A DNA stretch of 64,000 nucleotides from Echria macrotheca (GCA_030411725.1 MU839828.1:248001-312000); one strand, 5' to 3'; counted from the stretch's first letter, positions 10,954 through 22,495 are shown. Notes: a model not told the origin generated them from the letters alone. Translations and numbers: made by a program.

Positions 10954-11922
10954 ATGACAAAACTTAGTTCCTGCGACGAGATGTCGGTATTGTCTATACC
11001 TATTACACCCGAGGAGAGACGCTACTTCATAATAGAGGAGAGATGCCGCTTGATACTAGAAGAAACGGAACCCCCCTACTACCTCATCCACATCCAAATG
11101 AGGTCCCAACGGCCCGGATCCCCTGTCGCCGTCATGACCATTGCGACTCACGACCTACCCGCCTTGATGCGAAATGGTCTCCGCTGGGACGTGCGACACA
11201 TTGTGCCGAAATTCTCATTCTGGGCGCCCAGATCCGATGCAGACGCGTTCATGCCCACCGGCCTTTCCTCAAGTCACCAGTCCTTCCGCTCGTGGAAGGT
11301 CACACAATGCACCGACACCTTCTTCCGGCAATCCAAATGGAAAGGCACCGTCACGGTCTGGACCGACTCATTCAGCACCTTGGCCGGTTTCCGGCTCGAC
11401 ATGCTGTGCGGCAGCGACATCGACTACGCCGTCGTTCACAACAACCGAGGAAATCAGGTGTTCCTCTACGACCGCTCGGCTGACAAGATCATCAACTGCA
11501 TGGATGAGACGGGCAGAGCGAGTGTGTACTGGCTTTGGCCGGAGAAATGCTTGGAGGAGGCGGAGAAGAATGGACTCGAGTTTCCGCTTCGCGTGGGCCC
11601 AACTCTTCGGACTCTCGAGAAGGAATCACGGCACAAATGCGAAGAGAGATCGGACGAGGAACAAGAGGACACAGAAGAAGAGGAAACAGAACAAGACACA
11701 GAAGAAGAGGACACAGAACACGAGAAGAGAGGGCGCAAGCTCCGGCGAGGCGTGTCGCCGCACCGGCGGCAGCAATCCGCAGAGACCTCGGCTCAACGCG
11801 CCTTCGAGCAACGATGCGATCTGATCGGGGACATCATGTTCTTCCCAATTTTTGCAACGCTTGGAGTGTTTGTAATGGCTATTTTATTTTTGGGTCACGA
11901 ACTATATGACTTGTTCAAGTAG
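10954..11922 (+). CDS. unknown acidic protein with C-terminal membrane anchor, 322 aa
   Basis: I do not recognise a named family. It is a single exon starting at the first ATG. Residues 1-225 look globular, with WDVRHIVPKFSFW and FRLDMLCGSDIDYAVVHNN. Residues ~230-260 are a Glu/Thr/Asp repeat built on EEDTEEEE and QDTEEEDTEH, which at DNA level is an imperfect GAA-GAG-GACACA repeat. A basic patch (GRKLRRG) follows. Residues ~295-318 form one hydrophobic segment (FFPIFATLGVFVMAILFLGHELY) with only a few residues after it. With no signal peptide, this layout suggests a tail-anchored membrane protein with a large cytosolic head. Good codon structure and a TATA-bearing leader argue for a real gene. 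Function unknown. Confidence 0.6.
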   Translation: MTKLSSCDEMSVLSIPITPEERRYFIIEERCRLILEETEPPYYLIHIQMRSQRPGSPVAVMTIATHDLPALMRNGLRWDVRHIVPKFSFWAPRSDADAFMPTGLSSSHQSFRSWKVTQCTDTFFRQSKWKGTVTVWTDSFSTLAGFRLDMLCGSDIDYAVVHNNRGNQVFLYDRSADKIINCMDETGRASVYWLWPEKCLEEAEKNGLEFPLRVGPTLRTLEKESRHKCEERSDEEQEDTEEEETEQDTEEEDTEHEKRGRKLRRGVSPHRRQQSAETSAQRAFEQRCDLIGDIMFFPIFATLGVFVMAILFLGHELYDLFK

Positions 11923-12005
11923 AACTAGATTCTCGATTACGCCTCGAGGTCTTGCGTCGTGCTTTCTTGTTGGGCCCGGATACAAGTATAGTCGCGAAGA
12001 AGAAG

Positions 12006-12056
12006 AAAAAAAAAAAAAGGGGGGGGGGGGGGGCCAAAAAAAAAAAAAAAAAAAAA
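12006..12056. repeat. stacked homopolymers A13-G15-CC-A21
   Basis: A run of 13 A is followed directly by 15 G, two C and 21 A, about 85 bp after the stop codon of the preceding gene. It may be a true low-complexity 3' tract or an assembly or sequencing artefact; sequence alone cannot tell. Confidence 0.9.
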
Positions 12057-12913
12057 GGAGGAAAAACGTCGACTTTATTCTACATTTAGCATCTTGACAA
12101 GTTTGCGCCCGAATTCTTGTGTCTTGAACTTCTAACATGTCATTTTGCCCAATGCAAATAGACTAGAATGCGCTCGCTCATTACTTTTCTAGACCCAAAC
12201 CTGTGTATGCTCGACCGAGACCTCCTTGAACATGCGGAAGGAAGCTCATAGTTATTGAAGAGTGCCGCACGTATTGAATACACGTGTCTATGTGGTCACT
12301 TGCAAAGTGGTTGGTCATACAAGCGAAGCGCCCCACAGACCACATAACGAGTAGTGGCCTGGTTTGGAAGCATGCAACTAAAACAGTGGCAAGCGGTATT
12401 CGCCGATGTGGGAGGGGAAATTTAGCCACATGGACAGCCACAGTCGAAGTATCTAGTACGTAGTCCGTAAATCGGGCCAGCTCTAAGGCAGGTTAACTGT
12501 ACCTAGGTAGTTCTAGTTCCTCACATTCTCGCATTCCCGCGTGAGATACCTTATTAGTGGTTAGAGCCGTTTCAAGCGGTTTGATATCTGCGGATATGGC
12601 TACCTACATAACTCTAATGCTTCGGCATGGGACTAGGCTGACCGTAGTGTCCTCGGCCAGCCTTTCGTTTCGACACAACTTCGACTCCCTGCTGCACGAA
12701 GTAGATGGTCAAGAGTACCCCCCACCAATTATTTTGGTTTAAGAAGTTGGGTTCACGGGAAAATTGGTTCTAGAACTATTGTAACAACCAAAAGGGGTAT
12801 ATTCCAAAACTTCAAAAGCCTGCTTCTTCCCAATCTCTGTCTTGGCCGTCGTCACCGCCAGCTATCCCAGCACCTTGCGCTCTTAACTGTCTCCCCAAAA
12901 AATCCTACACACC
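12057..12913. other. intergenic, no gene seen
   Basis: Lies between the acidic protein gene and the 3' end of the NB-ARC gene (convergent arrangement). It holds one GTACCTAGGTAG motif near 12500. No frame looks coding. Confidence 0.5.
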
Positions 12914-15900
12914 TCACCGCAGCCCCACGGTAACAAACCGGTCGTATCTGCCCGGGTCCTGACCAAACTCCCGCGTATCCACGTCCCGGATGCGGCCGCG
13001 GAAGGTCTCCGCCTCGCGCAGACACGTCGACGCCATCGGATGCTCAAGCCGCCGGTACGATTCAGCAAGCGCATAAAGCGTGCGGCAGACCGCACCTGGA
13101 TGACACTCCCCGCTAGACAGAATCCTGTAGGCGTCGGTAAAATGATTTCTACGGCATTGTTAGTTAACGCTACAACGACAGTGTAGAGGGAGACCAGGTA
13201 GGTACTGACGTGGCTTCTAGGTCGTTCCCAGACGTCTGCAGGAGCACCCCCATTTGATGGTGGGTAAAGCCGGTGTGGTGGTGATGCGGCATGAGGTGCT
13301 GCGTCCGGAGGTTCAAGCAGTGCTGAAGGGTAGTCATGGCCGACGACAGATTGCCCTTCTTTCGGTACAGCGTGGATAGGTAGAAATAGCATCTTGGCCA
13401 GTGTTAGCATTCGAAGAAAAACATGGTAGAAATCCTAGACTTACACTGCCATCCGGGCGGTATCCTCGCCCCGTAGTTCCCTCGTCGACTCCACCGCCCG
13501 ATCAAGATATGCCTCGGCGTCGTTCAAGCGACCGAGTCTCAGGAGACAGAGACCGGTGTTGCCCAGATACAAATCACGGTTGCAGTCGGCGTCCTTGCTC
13601 TCCAGCAACTCCATCAGCACCTGTAGCGCCTCCTCGTCCTGGCCCGACCCCATCAGGGACACGGCGAGGTTGCCCTTCGCAGCGGACACCCAAAACTTTT
13701 CGTCGGCGGAAAGCTCGCTGCCGGAGCGGCGGTTTCCCTGCCTGATTTCGAGAACTTGCTGTGCGAGGGTGAGGCCGTGGTCGACGGCTGGTATGTCTCG
13801 GAGAACGGCCGCCCGCACGTTGGCGAGGTGGCTGATCATGTCCCTGACGAACCATCGAGAGTACCCTGCGTGGCTACCGGCTAGCGCGCGCTCACAGATT
13901 GATATCCCGTCGTCGGTCATCTCCAGTGAGGTCTTGTACTGGCCGCGCTCGTAGAAATACCTGGTGCGCAGAGAGGTAAGTCGGGATCATTACGCACCGG
14001 ACCAAGCAGGGTTAACTAACCATGAACATCGGCAAATGATCTCACATAGAAGGATGGGCTCGCCGATATGCTCTCGGTGCCGCTTGTAGGACTCAAGCAG
14101 CGCCTGGACTTGACTGGCCAGTTCCTCGCATTTTTCCCATTGGTCAAGGAGCGGGCGACCCCCGTCTTGGTGGGGAAACGAGGCATTCATGAAGAAGACA
14201 AGCTGGTGGAAGACTTTGGAAATCGTTTGTGGGCTCATCGATTGAGCAACCGCAGTCTGCACCAGACGGTGACATCTGATCCTACTTCCGTCTTTGTCAA
14301 CTTTTGCCAATGACGGCCGAAGAAGAGAAGCCCGTGCTTGGTCAAAACTGCGCTGGTTAGCTTGGCACATGCGGTGCATAACTCCTCAGGGGATATTTGT
14401 TAGACAGTATGGAGAGGCCCTTACGCTGATAGATCGTTGAACGGCGTATCCAGGGTAGCCTCGAGGCTCGGGAACTCCTGACACATGTCGGGACCTTCGA
14501 GGAGCCTGGCTTGCCATGTTAGTGCGTCAGTGGGACGAGGGGAAGATGGAGATGACTGACATATCCCTTCTGGACTTGTCTGTGAACAAGGAGAACGGTG
14601 TCCCGTCACCATCAAGCAGAGAAAGCATCTGGATAAGGAGCTTTGCATTCGCGTCCAGTGCATTTCCGGTCTTGCTGTCTTCGAGATACATGGTCCACAG
14701 GTTGGTAACGGAAGCCTGATGAAGAACGGCATCCGAAGTTGGGTATTGTTGAATAAACTGCTGCATGGTCATGCCGCACTTCCGAATGTATCCTCCGATG
14801 AGGTCCAGAGCAAGGGTGTGGTTGCCAGCAGACTTGCAGATATGCGATGCTGAAGTCACTTCCTGTGGTGAGGGGGAAGAAATCCCGATTGTGTTGAGCA
14901 GGAACCTGGTCGCCGACTCCGGGTCAAAGAGCTCGACCTCTATCGACGATGATATGCCATTGCGCTGCGTCGAGACCTCGCGCGCGACTTCTCGGTCCCT
15001 GCAGGTCACGATGATTGACCCGTGGCGTGCTCGAGGTCGGTATGGCTCTATCGTGGAAGCATCATTGACATTGTCAAATATGACAAGCCAGTTTGTGGGA
15101 TGAGCAAGATCATCTGTCGCCTCCATTCGGCTAAACCACTCGTTCATGGCGTCCTTGACCTTGTCGGGGTGCTGAACGGCATCACCCACTAGTCCGAGTC
15201 CATGTGCAATCTTGCGGAAGGACTCCTCAAGCTTGATGGGTGTCTCAGCCTCAACCCACAGGACCGCGGCGAAGCTCCCTAGATGGCGGTAGGCGAACTC
15301 CAAGGCAAGTTGCGTCTTTCCTGCGCCCGCAAATCCGTAGCAGGCCGTGGACGTAAGAGTCGAACGATGTCTCTGCGGGTCGAGTGATAGCCAGAGCTGC
15401 CCCAACTCCCTCTCACGGCCAAAGAAGGCCGTGTTCGGTGTGGGCAGCTTGCGATAGGGAAGCTTGCCAAGAAGCATGGTCTTGTCGAAAGGCTGACGGG
15501 CGGAATTGTTGATCAGGCTAACCAGTTCCTGGTACTGTGTCTCGCAGCGGATAATTTGAAAATGTCCGGTGGCAACGCTAGCGTCTTGGTCTATGTGGTA
15601 TGTGTACTCTCGGATACGGTCCAACCGAGGACCTGTCTTATTTTTGAGAGGCTTGAAGAATGAGGCGAGGATGTTCACTGTGGCTAACGTTAGCCGAACG
15701 TTCCAAGGGCAACTTGGCACGTAGAAAAGAGCACACGACATACCTGTTGGGGAACGTGTAAAAAAGGCAATAAAGTCTTGACAAATCCCGAGAAACTCGA
15801 CGTATATCTTGATCAAGCTTTCTTCGAGCGACTGGTAAGGGCCCTTACGAAGGATCGCAGCGTAGACTTCAAGGCGGGGCAGTGTGCAGCGAGCTGTGTC

Positions 15901-16356
15901 GAGGGCCTCAACAACATGCTCAAGACTTCGTCTGTACCTAGCCGCAACCTGATGAGAAAAATGGTCAGCACGACACGCCTCGCAGTCAACCTTGTATGAA
16001 AAGGCGGAGAGGGAGGGAGGCAGTACCTCCAGCACAACCGACAGAGACCCCCACACAAGTGCAAACTCTGGCGGGCTTGCTTGCAGGAAGCTGTGGACAC
16101 ACTGGTTGAAACCAGTGAGCCAGATCAGCACAGGGGCGATCTTGTCGAACCAGCGTGACTGGGCCTTGGCTCTGTATTTATTCTGCAGCTTTTCAACCTG
16201 TCCAATCAAACCCTCGAGACTCGTCACTTTGCCGATGCGCTGTTTCTGCTTTTCGGTCAGGTTAGCTCGGAATCGGGCAAGCGACGCCTCCAAGATATCG
16301 GTGCCGTGGAGGCCTCTGGGTTGGCCTCCGGTCCAGACGAGTTCGACGTCTTGCAT
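12914..16356 (-). CDS. NB-ARC/TPR STAND receptor (fungal NLR-like), 997 aa, eight exons
   Basis: Signal-transduction ATPase of the NOD-like class; fungal members act in self/non-self recognition and programmed cell death. Exons: 16356-16027, 15948-15744, 15677-14561, 14505-14425, 14347-14021, 13960-13445, 13392-13210 and 13148-12914. The seven introns are 52-78 nt, most with CTAAC or CTGAC branches, and the total keeps frame. Residues 1-~190 form a helical N-terminal domain (WFDKIAPVLIWLTGFNQ, FALVWGSLSVVLE) resembling the fungal DUF7708 effector-side domain. NB-ARC follows: FFGRERELGQL near 263, P-loop GFAGAGKTQ near 292, Walker B region WLVIFDNVND near 375, then GSIIVTCRD and a winged-helix RCHRLVQTAV. 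From about residue 650 to the end there are degenerate TPR-like helical repeats (YFYERGQYKTSLEM, GNTGLCLLRLGRLNDAEAYL, YFYLSTLYRKKGNLSSA). A short C-terminal tail ends the protein. Ligand unknown. Confidence 0.88.
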
Positions 16357-16899
16357 TGCGCACTGGCAAACATGGAGCCAATAATGAGCAAAAGGCCGAA
16401 ATCATGGGAGACTATCGCCGACAATATTGGTGGAATGCCTGATGAAGAGAATAATATTGCTAAGTGAATGAATCGAGGGCCTTTCTTCAGGTTCGCGCCA
16501 GACCACCTTATAAGATTTGTGTCCCGAGGAAGACGGATAGTGTTTACGTGGTTCTCCATCGACCACACCGCGCGAGAGCCTCGCAGGAAGTGTGCTGAAA
16601 ATTGCCAATCCCAAGCGGCGCATTGTTGATGTGTAACTTGTATATAAGAGATTGGAATAAGTAGTGACAGGTAGGAGGTACTGAAGAGTGGAAGAGATGA
16701 TTCCCAGATGCATGCCTTCCCAGATTCGCCACTGGCATCGAGGCTAAGCCTGCTTCGCTGGCAATGCGAGTGTGCGTGGGTCCCACGCTCGCCAATGGTG
16801 AGTTGGCGCGCCCAGGAAACGATGATAATAACCGAGAGATTGTGCTGGTTTGGCAGAGTTGCGAGAGATATCGAACGCGAACTTGGGATGAGTTGTGCT
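16357..16899. other. promoter-side intergenic of the NB-ARC gene
   Basis: Lies upstream of the NB-ARC/TPR start and downstream of the Gly-rich mini-gene. No further coding frame is convincing; the frames that cross it read through the Gly-rich tract on the wrong phase. Confidence 0.45.
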
Positions 16900-17022
16900 T
16901 CATTTGTTGCCCCCGCTGCCTCCGCTGTTTCCACCCTGACCGCCTCCATTTCCGCCCTGGCCGCCTCCCCCGTTCCCACCGGCACTACCACCTCCGGTGC
17001 TGCTTTCCGTGGAAGAGCTCAT
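16900..17022 (-). CDS. putative 40-aa Gly/Ser/Asn-rich protein
   Basis: Short frame beginning MSSSTESST and continuing as GGN/GGQ repeats to the stop. The ATG context is good (GACAAAATGAGC). Support for expression comes from the leader. A TATAAA lies on the same strand at 17229-17224. A clear 67-nt 5'-UTR intron spans 17115-17049, with GTGCGT, a GCTAAC branch and a CACAG end. Tiny Gly-rich proteins occur as abundant stress or cell-wall related products in these fungi, but I cannot assign a role. It could equally be a non-coding transcript. Confidence 0.4.
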   Translation of the reverse strand: MSSSTESSTGGGSAGGNGGGGQGGNGGGQGGNSGGSGGNK

Positions 17023-17048
17023 TTTGTCTGCTGGGTGTTGTTGGTGCT

Positions 17049-17115
17049 CTGTGATGCATAGCATCGAAGTTAGCCCGCGCATATGGATTGTGACATCTGG
17101 CATTGGAATACGCAC
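17049..17115 (-). other. probable 5'-UTR intron of the Gly-rich gene
   Basis: On the minus strand, a GTGCGT donor, GCTAACTTC branch point and CACAG acceptor sit 27 nt before the ATG. Its presence argues that the small downstream frame is transcribed. Confidence 0.45.
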
Positions 17116-17223
17116 TGTGATTGAATTGTGAAATCCTCGGATGGTTTTATCAATCTGGACGGTCTCGTGGCGGGTGATTGGGGAGGTCGAGGGCTGAGGG
17201 TCGCTCCATTCTCCCGAAGAGTA

Positions 17224-17229
17224 TTTATA
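17224..17229 (-). promoter_or_regulatory. TATA-like box of the Gly-rich gene
   Basis: TATAAA within CTTATATAAATAC on the minus strand, about 200 bp before the ATG and about 110 bp before the proposed leader intron. Confidence 0.4.
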
Positions 17230-18215
17230 TAAGTGACGGATCTCTTCATTCTGACAAGCTCTTCACTCCCATTTCGTTAGTTCAACGAGGAATACCACTC
17301 GATCGTAAAAAATGCAAGGTTTGCTTCGGTCTGCGCCTCGCAATGACTTTGTCGTCCTGCTGATCGGGGGTATCATTCATTGTTGTCGAGACTTTGGAAA
17401 ACATGCATCCAGTGGTGCGCATACCGCGCTCGCCATAATAATTATGGTTGGCTGCGATGAAGGTGAAGGTCTAGGACCCCAATCGTCTGCATAATGACCT
17501 TTGTGGCACAGAAAAGGGGGCTGTGTTAGACCGAAAGCAGCGGTGTTGCCTGCCGGATGACCGGTCCTGGCAAGCGTGGTTCGAGTGGATTACAATCCTG
17601 CATGTTTCCAGCCCCCTATTCGCACTTCTGTGTGAGCTGTTCAGTCAAGGGCCCCCAAGACCTCGAACTGCAAGTGGTCGACCGTTTCAGCCATTAGCCA
17701 GACGCAGAAGACGCAGAAGAGCCGCATTCCCGCATTCCAGGTCAGCAAGGGGCTGCCAAGCATCCATCCTAGTTCTAGAATTCGCAGAACCAAGAGTTTT
17801 TCGGTACTCTGGCAATTCCTCAGTTTGAATAATAGAGGAGAGAAGGCATCCTGGTTTCCCGTACGATTGAGTGGGCTTGCAGTGCGCTGCCGACGCCAGG
17901 GTCGCGGATAAGCGGCCAGCACGGCAGCCGGCGCTTCGCGACGTGCAGAAATGGGCCGCCACGGGGGATTGGAACTGCAGGTTGATTTATGAAAGAAAAT
18001 GCACATTTGCGCCAAAGGGTGTGCCGGATAGAGAGGGACTGGGGCCAGGTGGTTCAACTCGGAGCGGCCATTTCGCGCTGTTCTGTTATCCGGACCCATT
18101 TCCATCGCGACCACGGATCCACGATCCTCTCGTCAACTTTGGTCCTGCCACTGCCAAGCTGAGCAGCGGATGTATCGATGCTGATGAGTTTGTTGCCCCC
18201 GCCGCGGATTTGATC
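17230..18215. other. intergenic, no gene seen
   Basis: Between the Gly-rich gene promoter and the stop of the serine hydrolase gene. Several open frames cross it on both strands, but none shows domain-like composition or splice support. Confidence 0.45.
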
Positions 18216-20152
18216 CTACATCTTATGGAAGAAGTACGCCTCGTCGGGCCCCTCCAGCACCCATGTGGCTCCGTTGACTGCGCCGAACTCATCCCTTTTG
18301 AAGGACAGGATGCCAATTGTATATTCATCCCAATCCAGCCAACCTCCTTTCAGCCAGTCGTCACGTGTCTTCGGCCAGAAGCTGTACTGGTCGACGTTGT
18401 GGTACTCGAGTGGCCAGACCGCATCTTCTCGGTTGTTCAGGCAAAGCTGCAGTTTGCCGTCTTCAGTGCCACGCCGGATCACCAGGTCGATGGCAAGTCC
18501 ATGATATCGACCGATGTAGTCGTCGTGATTGGATTCCCGGCCAGAAACATCTCGATGGTCGTCCAAATCACGCATAATCTGCTGGAACTGCGCCTTGCGA
18601 ACGTCTCTTTCCCTCTTCCCAATTGACAACAAGTCGACGGGTGGCTGCAAGTCAAACAGGGCTTGGATGAGGGCGGAGGCCACAAGATCGGCTGCATCTG
18701 CGCAGTTCAGTCCGTTCGAGAAGACAACGATCGCGCTTTGAGTCTCGGGGAAGATGTGAAGACAGCCTGTGCCGCAAAAACCGATGCCAGTAGACTTGTA
18801 GAGAAGCCGCGGCTCTGAGGTCTGACCCAAGATGCACCGGTCGCGGAATGACTGCCCTGATTCAGTTACGTTTCGGCCTAGGACCGAGTTCCACGAGCCC
18901 CACGATACCATGCATGTCGGCAACCTGGCTCTGAGCCACCCAAGGTGATAGGCAGCCTCGTTCTGAAAAGGATCGTTATGTGGGCGGGTCCAGTAATAGC
19001 CATTGAGTATGGGGCCCATTTGCTTCAACGGGTTCTCCCGGAGGCCCGAATCCGCAAGAATGCTGAAATCCGACACGCTCAAATCGTCAAACCACGCCTC
19101 CATGATTGCCGCGCTGAAAACCATCATATCCTTGACCGAGCTTCGTACTCCAACCATTCCCAAGACAGGGCTGTTGTCCTCGGAAGTCCATTCGTGATCC
19201 ATGAAGCTCCATGATCCGTCATCCAGCTGAGCATAGGCATGAGCCACGTTCGGGGGACCACCGTCTTTGCTCTTATGCAGGAGACGATTTTTGAAGACGG
19301 CAGTATTTGTCATACCGAGGGGATCCAAGATACGTTTCTGCAGAAATTCTGCATATCTCATGCCTGAAACCCTTTCAATCACTAGCGTGATGAGCCCATA
19401 GGCAATATTGGAGTACTTGTGTTCCCTGTTGAAATAAGGCTGGCCTCGATCTGTTGGGCAGTTAGCTATTGTCATCCACCCTGCCAATGGCTCAATGGGA
19501 CCTCGGATGGGTCTACTCCAACTAATGCATTGGTCGGATTCCTGCTTACCGTCTGTTCGGGCCTCGTTCACTAGCTCGATGAAATCCCGCTGTTGGACAA
19601 GCACCTTCCCTTCCTGGGCTAAAATCGTGATGACGGGATTCGACAGTCCTCCTGAGTGTCGCAAGAAGTCGTTGAAAGTAGCCTCCGTAGCCACACGCGG
19701 ATCGCCATTCGGCTTGAACTCCGGAAGGTATTTGCCAACTGGATCAGTCCACTCCAGCTTGCCATCTTCTACCAGTATGCCCACTGCGGCAGAAACAAAA
19801 ACTTTTGAGATGGAACATAACGTGTATAACGTCTCATCGTCCGGGGGTACGGGGTCACCCAATCGGGGATCAATGGCACCGAACCCGTGTGTCAGCACAA
19901 GTTTCCGCCGATGAATTACGCCGATCGAGATCGATGGGACTTGGCAGATTTCTCTAAGCTCTTCGATGGTGGCGAAGACACCTTCCAGTCGCTGTTGGAC
20001 CGCCTGAGATATTCTTTAGGATAGGTCCGCGGTTTTCCTAACCTTTCATCCTGGGAAAAGCAACGTACCTCTGCCGGCTGATGATCCTTCGTTCGAGCAA
20101 GGAAAGGAAGATATCTGCGTATGTATGAGGCTCGGCTAGAATTCTGTCCCAT
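18216..20152 (-). CDS. beta-lactamase-fold serine hydrolase, 590 aa, three exons
   Basis: Beta-lactamase/transpeptidase-like protein (class C, PF00144 type). Fungal members are esterases, transesterases or peptidases rather than antibiotic-resistance enzymes. Exons: 20152-20069, 20003-19550 and 19450-18216. Intron 1 (65 nt, GTACGT) links a 28-aa leader to AVQQRLEGVF and then SISIGVIHRRKLVLTHGFG. Intron 2 is 99 nt, open in frame, with a GCTAAC branch and CAACAG; a plain ORF call keeps it and inserts 33 spurious residues. The catalytic SxxK is SISK in YTLCSISKVFVSA, and the YxN motif is YSN in KYSNIAYGLITLV. A C-terminal lipocalin-like extension follows residue ~440. No signal peptide is evident, so it is probably cytosolic. 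Substrate unknown. Confidence 0.85.
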
Positions 20153-22059
20153 GATGAATGTGAGGGGGTGAAGATAGTTGATGGTGAACGATGAAGAAGG
20201 TTTTCAAAGGATGCGCCGGGGGCAGGGCTAGCCTAGGTTGTTCTTTCAAGGGAGGTGAAGGTCCGGGTTCTCTCCTTGCACTGCCTGCCGGCTCCCATTC
20301 CCCTGTTGGCGCCAGAAGATTGGCCCTGAATTTCTCTCCTGATGATGACTGTAACCCCTATGGCCTCAATATTGGGTCCCAATCATCAGGCTTCAGTTCG
20401 CACCGACCCGCAGTAATTTCAGAGGGTTTTGCTGCATACCCTACCAAGTCAGTCTTGACGCCTGATCTCGCCCTCCACCAGAGGACGGCCATCCTGAGCG
20501 CGGTCTCGATCCAGCTGCCCAATATAGTGCGCACTTAGTCTCCGTTGGAATGCATGTTGACGAACGAGGAATGTACCCCGCTAGGCGCGTCTTACGAATA
20601 AAATTCGGACTGGTGCAACGCTTTGATGACCTCATTGATGCCCAAGCCGGAGCACAACAATAATTACACGGCATGACGACTGAGTGACGGGAGACCTCGG
20701 ACCCGGTGCCTGTATTGTTACTTGGCCTGTTGAGAGCAGAAGGTCAGAGGCGGCTGAGAGAATGCGGTCAGTTCGCCTCAATTGACGCTGACCCGAAAAC
20801 CCCTGTATCCCCTGCATTTGAGCATCGACGAACTGTGCATCGAAGGGTCCTAGCGACACGTGGCGTATGAAACATCCCGACTCGGAGACCAGGCTCCGGG
20901 AAATCACACGTGCTCCTAAGCCGGCGATCCGCAGGTTTGCAGCTGCGCAATTCCGCAACCGGCATCTGATATCGGGCCAGCGCCCAGGCCTTTGGCGGCG
21001 GCTGCGCACGGAGGACAACGGCTAGGGGCGCAAAGGCCCGAGGTCTCGGGAGACAGGATGTCGTGGATGCAACCTCAGCGTCTCGGTGATCAGACCGACC
21101 GTCGACGGCGGAGTATCGCTATTGGTAGAGGGTGGCAGCTGGTGGGACGGTCTGGCTCTTCTGGAGACACCATGCTGGCATACAAGTGTCCCTCGTTCAG
21201 ACCGCGCGCGATGTTGCACCACAGGCCAAGACCCGATGGTCGCTTTGACTACCGTGTGAGAAACGGGAACCAGACCCAGCTTTGTGGTCATGTTCGGAAT
21301 CTGGGGTATGCGGGGTCTCAGAGCGAGCGACCTTCCTGCAGGGTTTCGCTCACGGATGCGGTGCCGTGTTCCTTGGAAGCGGGCGATACGCCCAACCAGA
21401 GGCGACATTGAAGTTAACGTTGGATGAGGCGCACCGAACCGATGTCGCAGGCCTCCCGCTCGACCTTCAATTTCTCGAAAGCGGCCTGGTCATTGAAGAA
21501 CGAGAGGCTGGCGAGGCATTGTGAAAATAATTGCCGTGTTCTGGTCGCAGCACGGCTCAAAGAGGGCAGCGAGTAATTGCGGCGCAGCTAGTGCTTGCCG
21601 AACGGCAACCTCGCAGAATGCGCGTGTGATGCAGGTGTTGTGGATCTTCTGGTTAGATATCAGAACCGACGATAAGAAAGAGTGGAAAACAGCATACGGG
21701 GGACTACCAACTGAGTTCTCGGGACTGTTGGGCGGCATCTTGGCTGGTTGTTGCGAAAATGTCACGCAACGGCGCGCAAACGGGTTTGCGGAAATCTGAG
21801 CCAATCGTCGAAAACGAGAGTCGCGAAGGAACGGCAGAACCACAAGGACCTACTCTCATTTTGGTGCTCATCCGAAATTGACTGTGCATCTTCCAGGAAG
21901 GCACTTGCGTCGCTCCTTCCCTTGACCCAAATCAGCGTGGTCAGACCTCCGAGAACCTCTTCACTCCGACGTCGGCCTTTAGATTGTCAGGTTCAGTCCC
22001 TTCAAGTTATAGCTCACTGCACTTGGTTTCTCAGAAGGATTTCGATACATATTTGGGAT
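20153..22059. other. gene-poor block, left part
   Basis: About 1.9 kb upstream of the serine hydrolase. Frames of 60-140 codons overlap on both strands, but none gives a recognisable domain or consistent splice chain. I see no tRNA or repeat here. Confidence 0.45.
22052..22059. repeat. left 8-bp target-site duplication of the MITE
   Basis: TTTGGGAT, repeated exactly at 22488-22495 on the other side of the element; the bases just outside the two copies do not match. Confidence 0.88.
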
Positions 22060-22487
22060 GGCATCTGATAGGGGTGCACCCCCCTTTTGCTACGGGTGCA
22101 TCCCCTTGAAGATAAACTTTTCGCATAAATCCTCAGATACAAGCGTTTCGGCGTATTAGCAATGCCAAAAGGGTTATTAATAAGGGGCTTTACGATCTAT
22201 CAATTACGTTCTTAAATCTCTATTTACCGGAATCAACATATAAAAGGCCTCGACTTAAGGCATACCCAGGGGTCCAGCGAATACACGTACATAACTGCCT
22301 TATACCTTCACTTTTATCAGCCTTTACAAGTTTAAAACCCCTTATATATATAGTAAATAGGCCTTTAACAAATATATATACAGCTTTCAGGGAAGATATC
22401 AACAGTAAATTAGAGGGCATATGCGTAAAACGCTATGGCGGGGGGATGCGCCCGAAGTAAAAGGGGGGTGCACCCCTATCAGATGCC
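22060..22487. mobile_element. hAT-type MITE, 428 bp
   Basis: Non-autonomous DNA element. The two ends are inverted repeats beginning GGCATCTGATAGGGGTGCAC. The first 29 bp match perfectly, and the next 17 bp match with three differences. The element is flanked on both sides by the same 8 bp, TTTGGGAT (22052-22059 and 22488-22495). An 8-bp target duplication is characteristic of the hAT superfamily (P and Merlin elements are alternatives). The interior is AT-rich, in contrast to the GC-rich ends, and has no transposase frame, so movement would need a transposase from elsewhere. Perfect duplications and near-perfect ends suggest a fairly recent insertion. Confidence 0.88.
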
Positions 22488-22495
22488 TTTGGGAT
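22488..22495. repeat. right 8-bp target-site duplication of the MITE
   Basis: TTTGGGAT directly after the right inverted repeat; it is the partner of the copy at 22052-22059. Confidence 0.88.

Noticed and set aside
17871..18626. 251-codon plus-strand frame
   Set aside because: It overlaps the C-terminal coding region of the serine hydrolase on the opposite strand and has random composition.
22060..22487. MITE ends read as a CRISPR-like or riboswitch structure
   Set aside because: Only two copies, inverted, at the element borders with target duplications; this is a transposon, and the host is a fungus.
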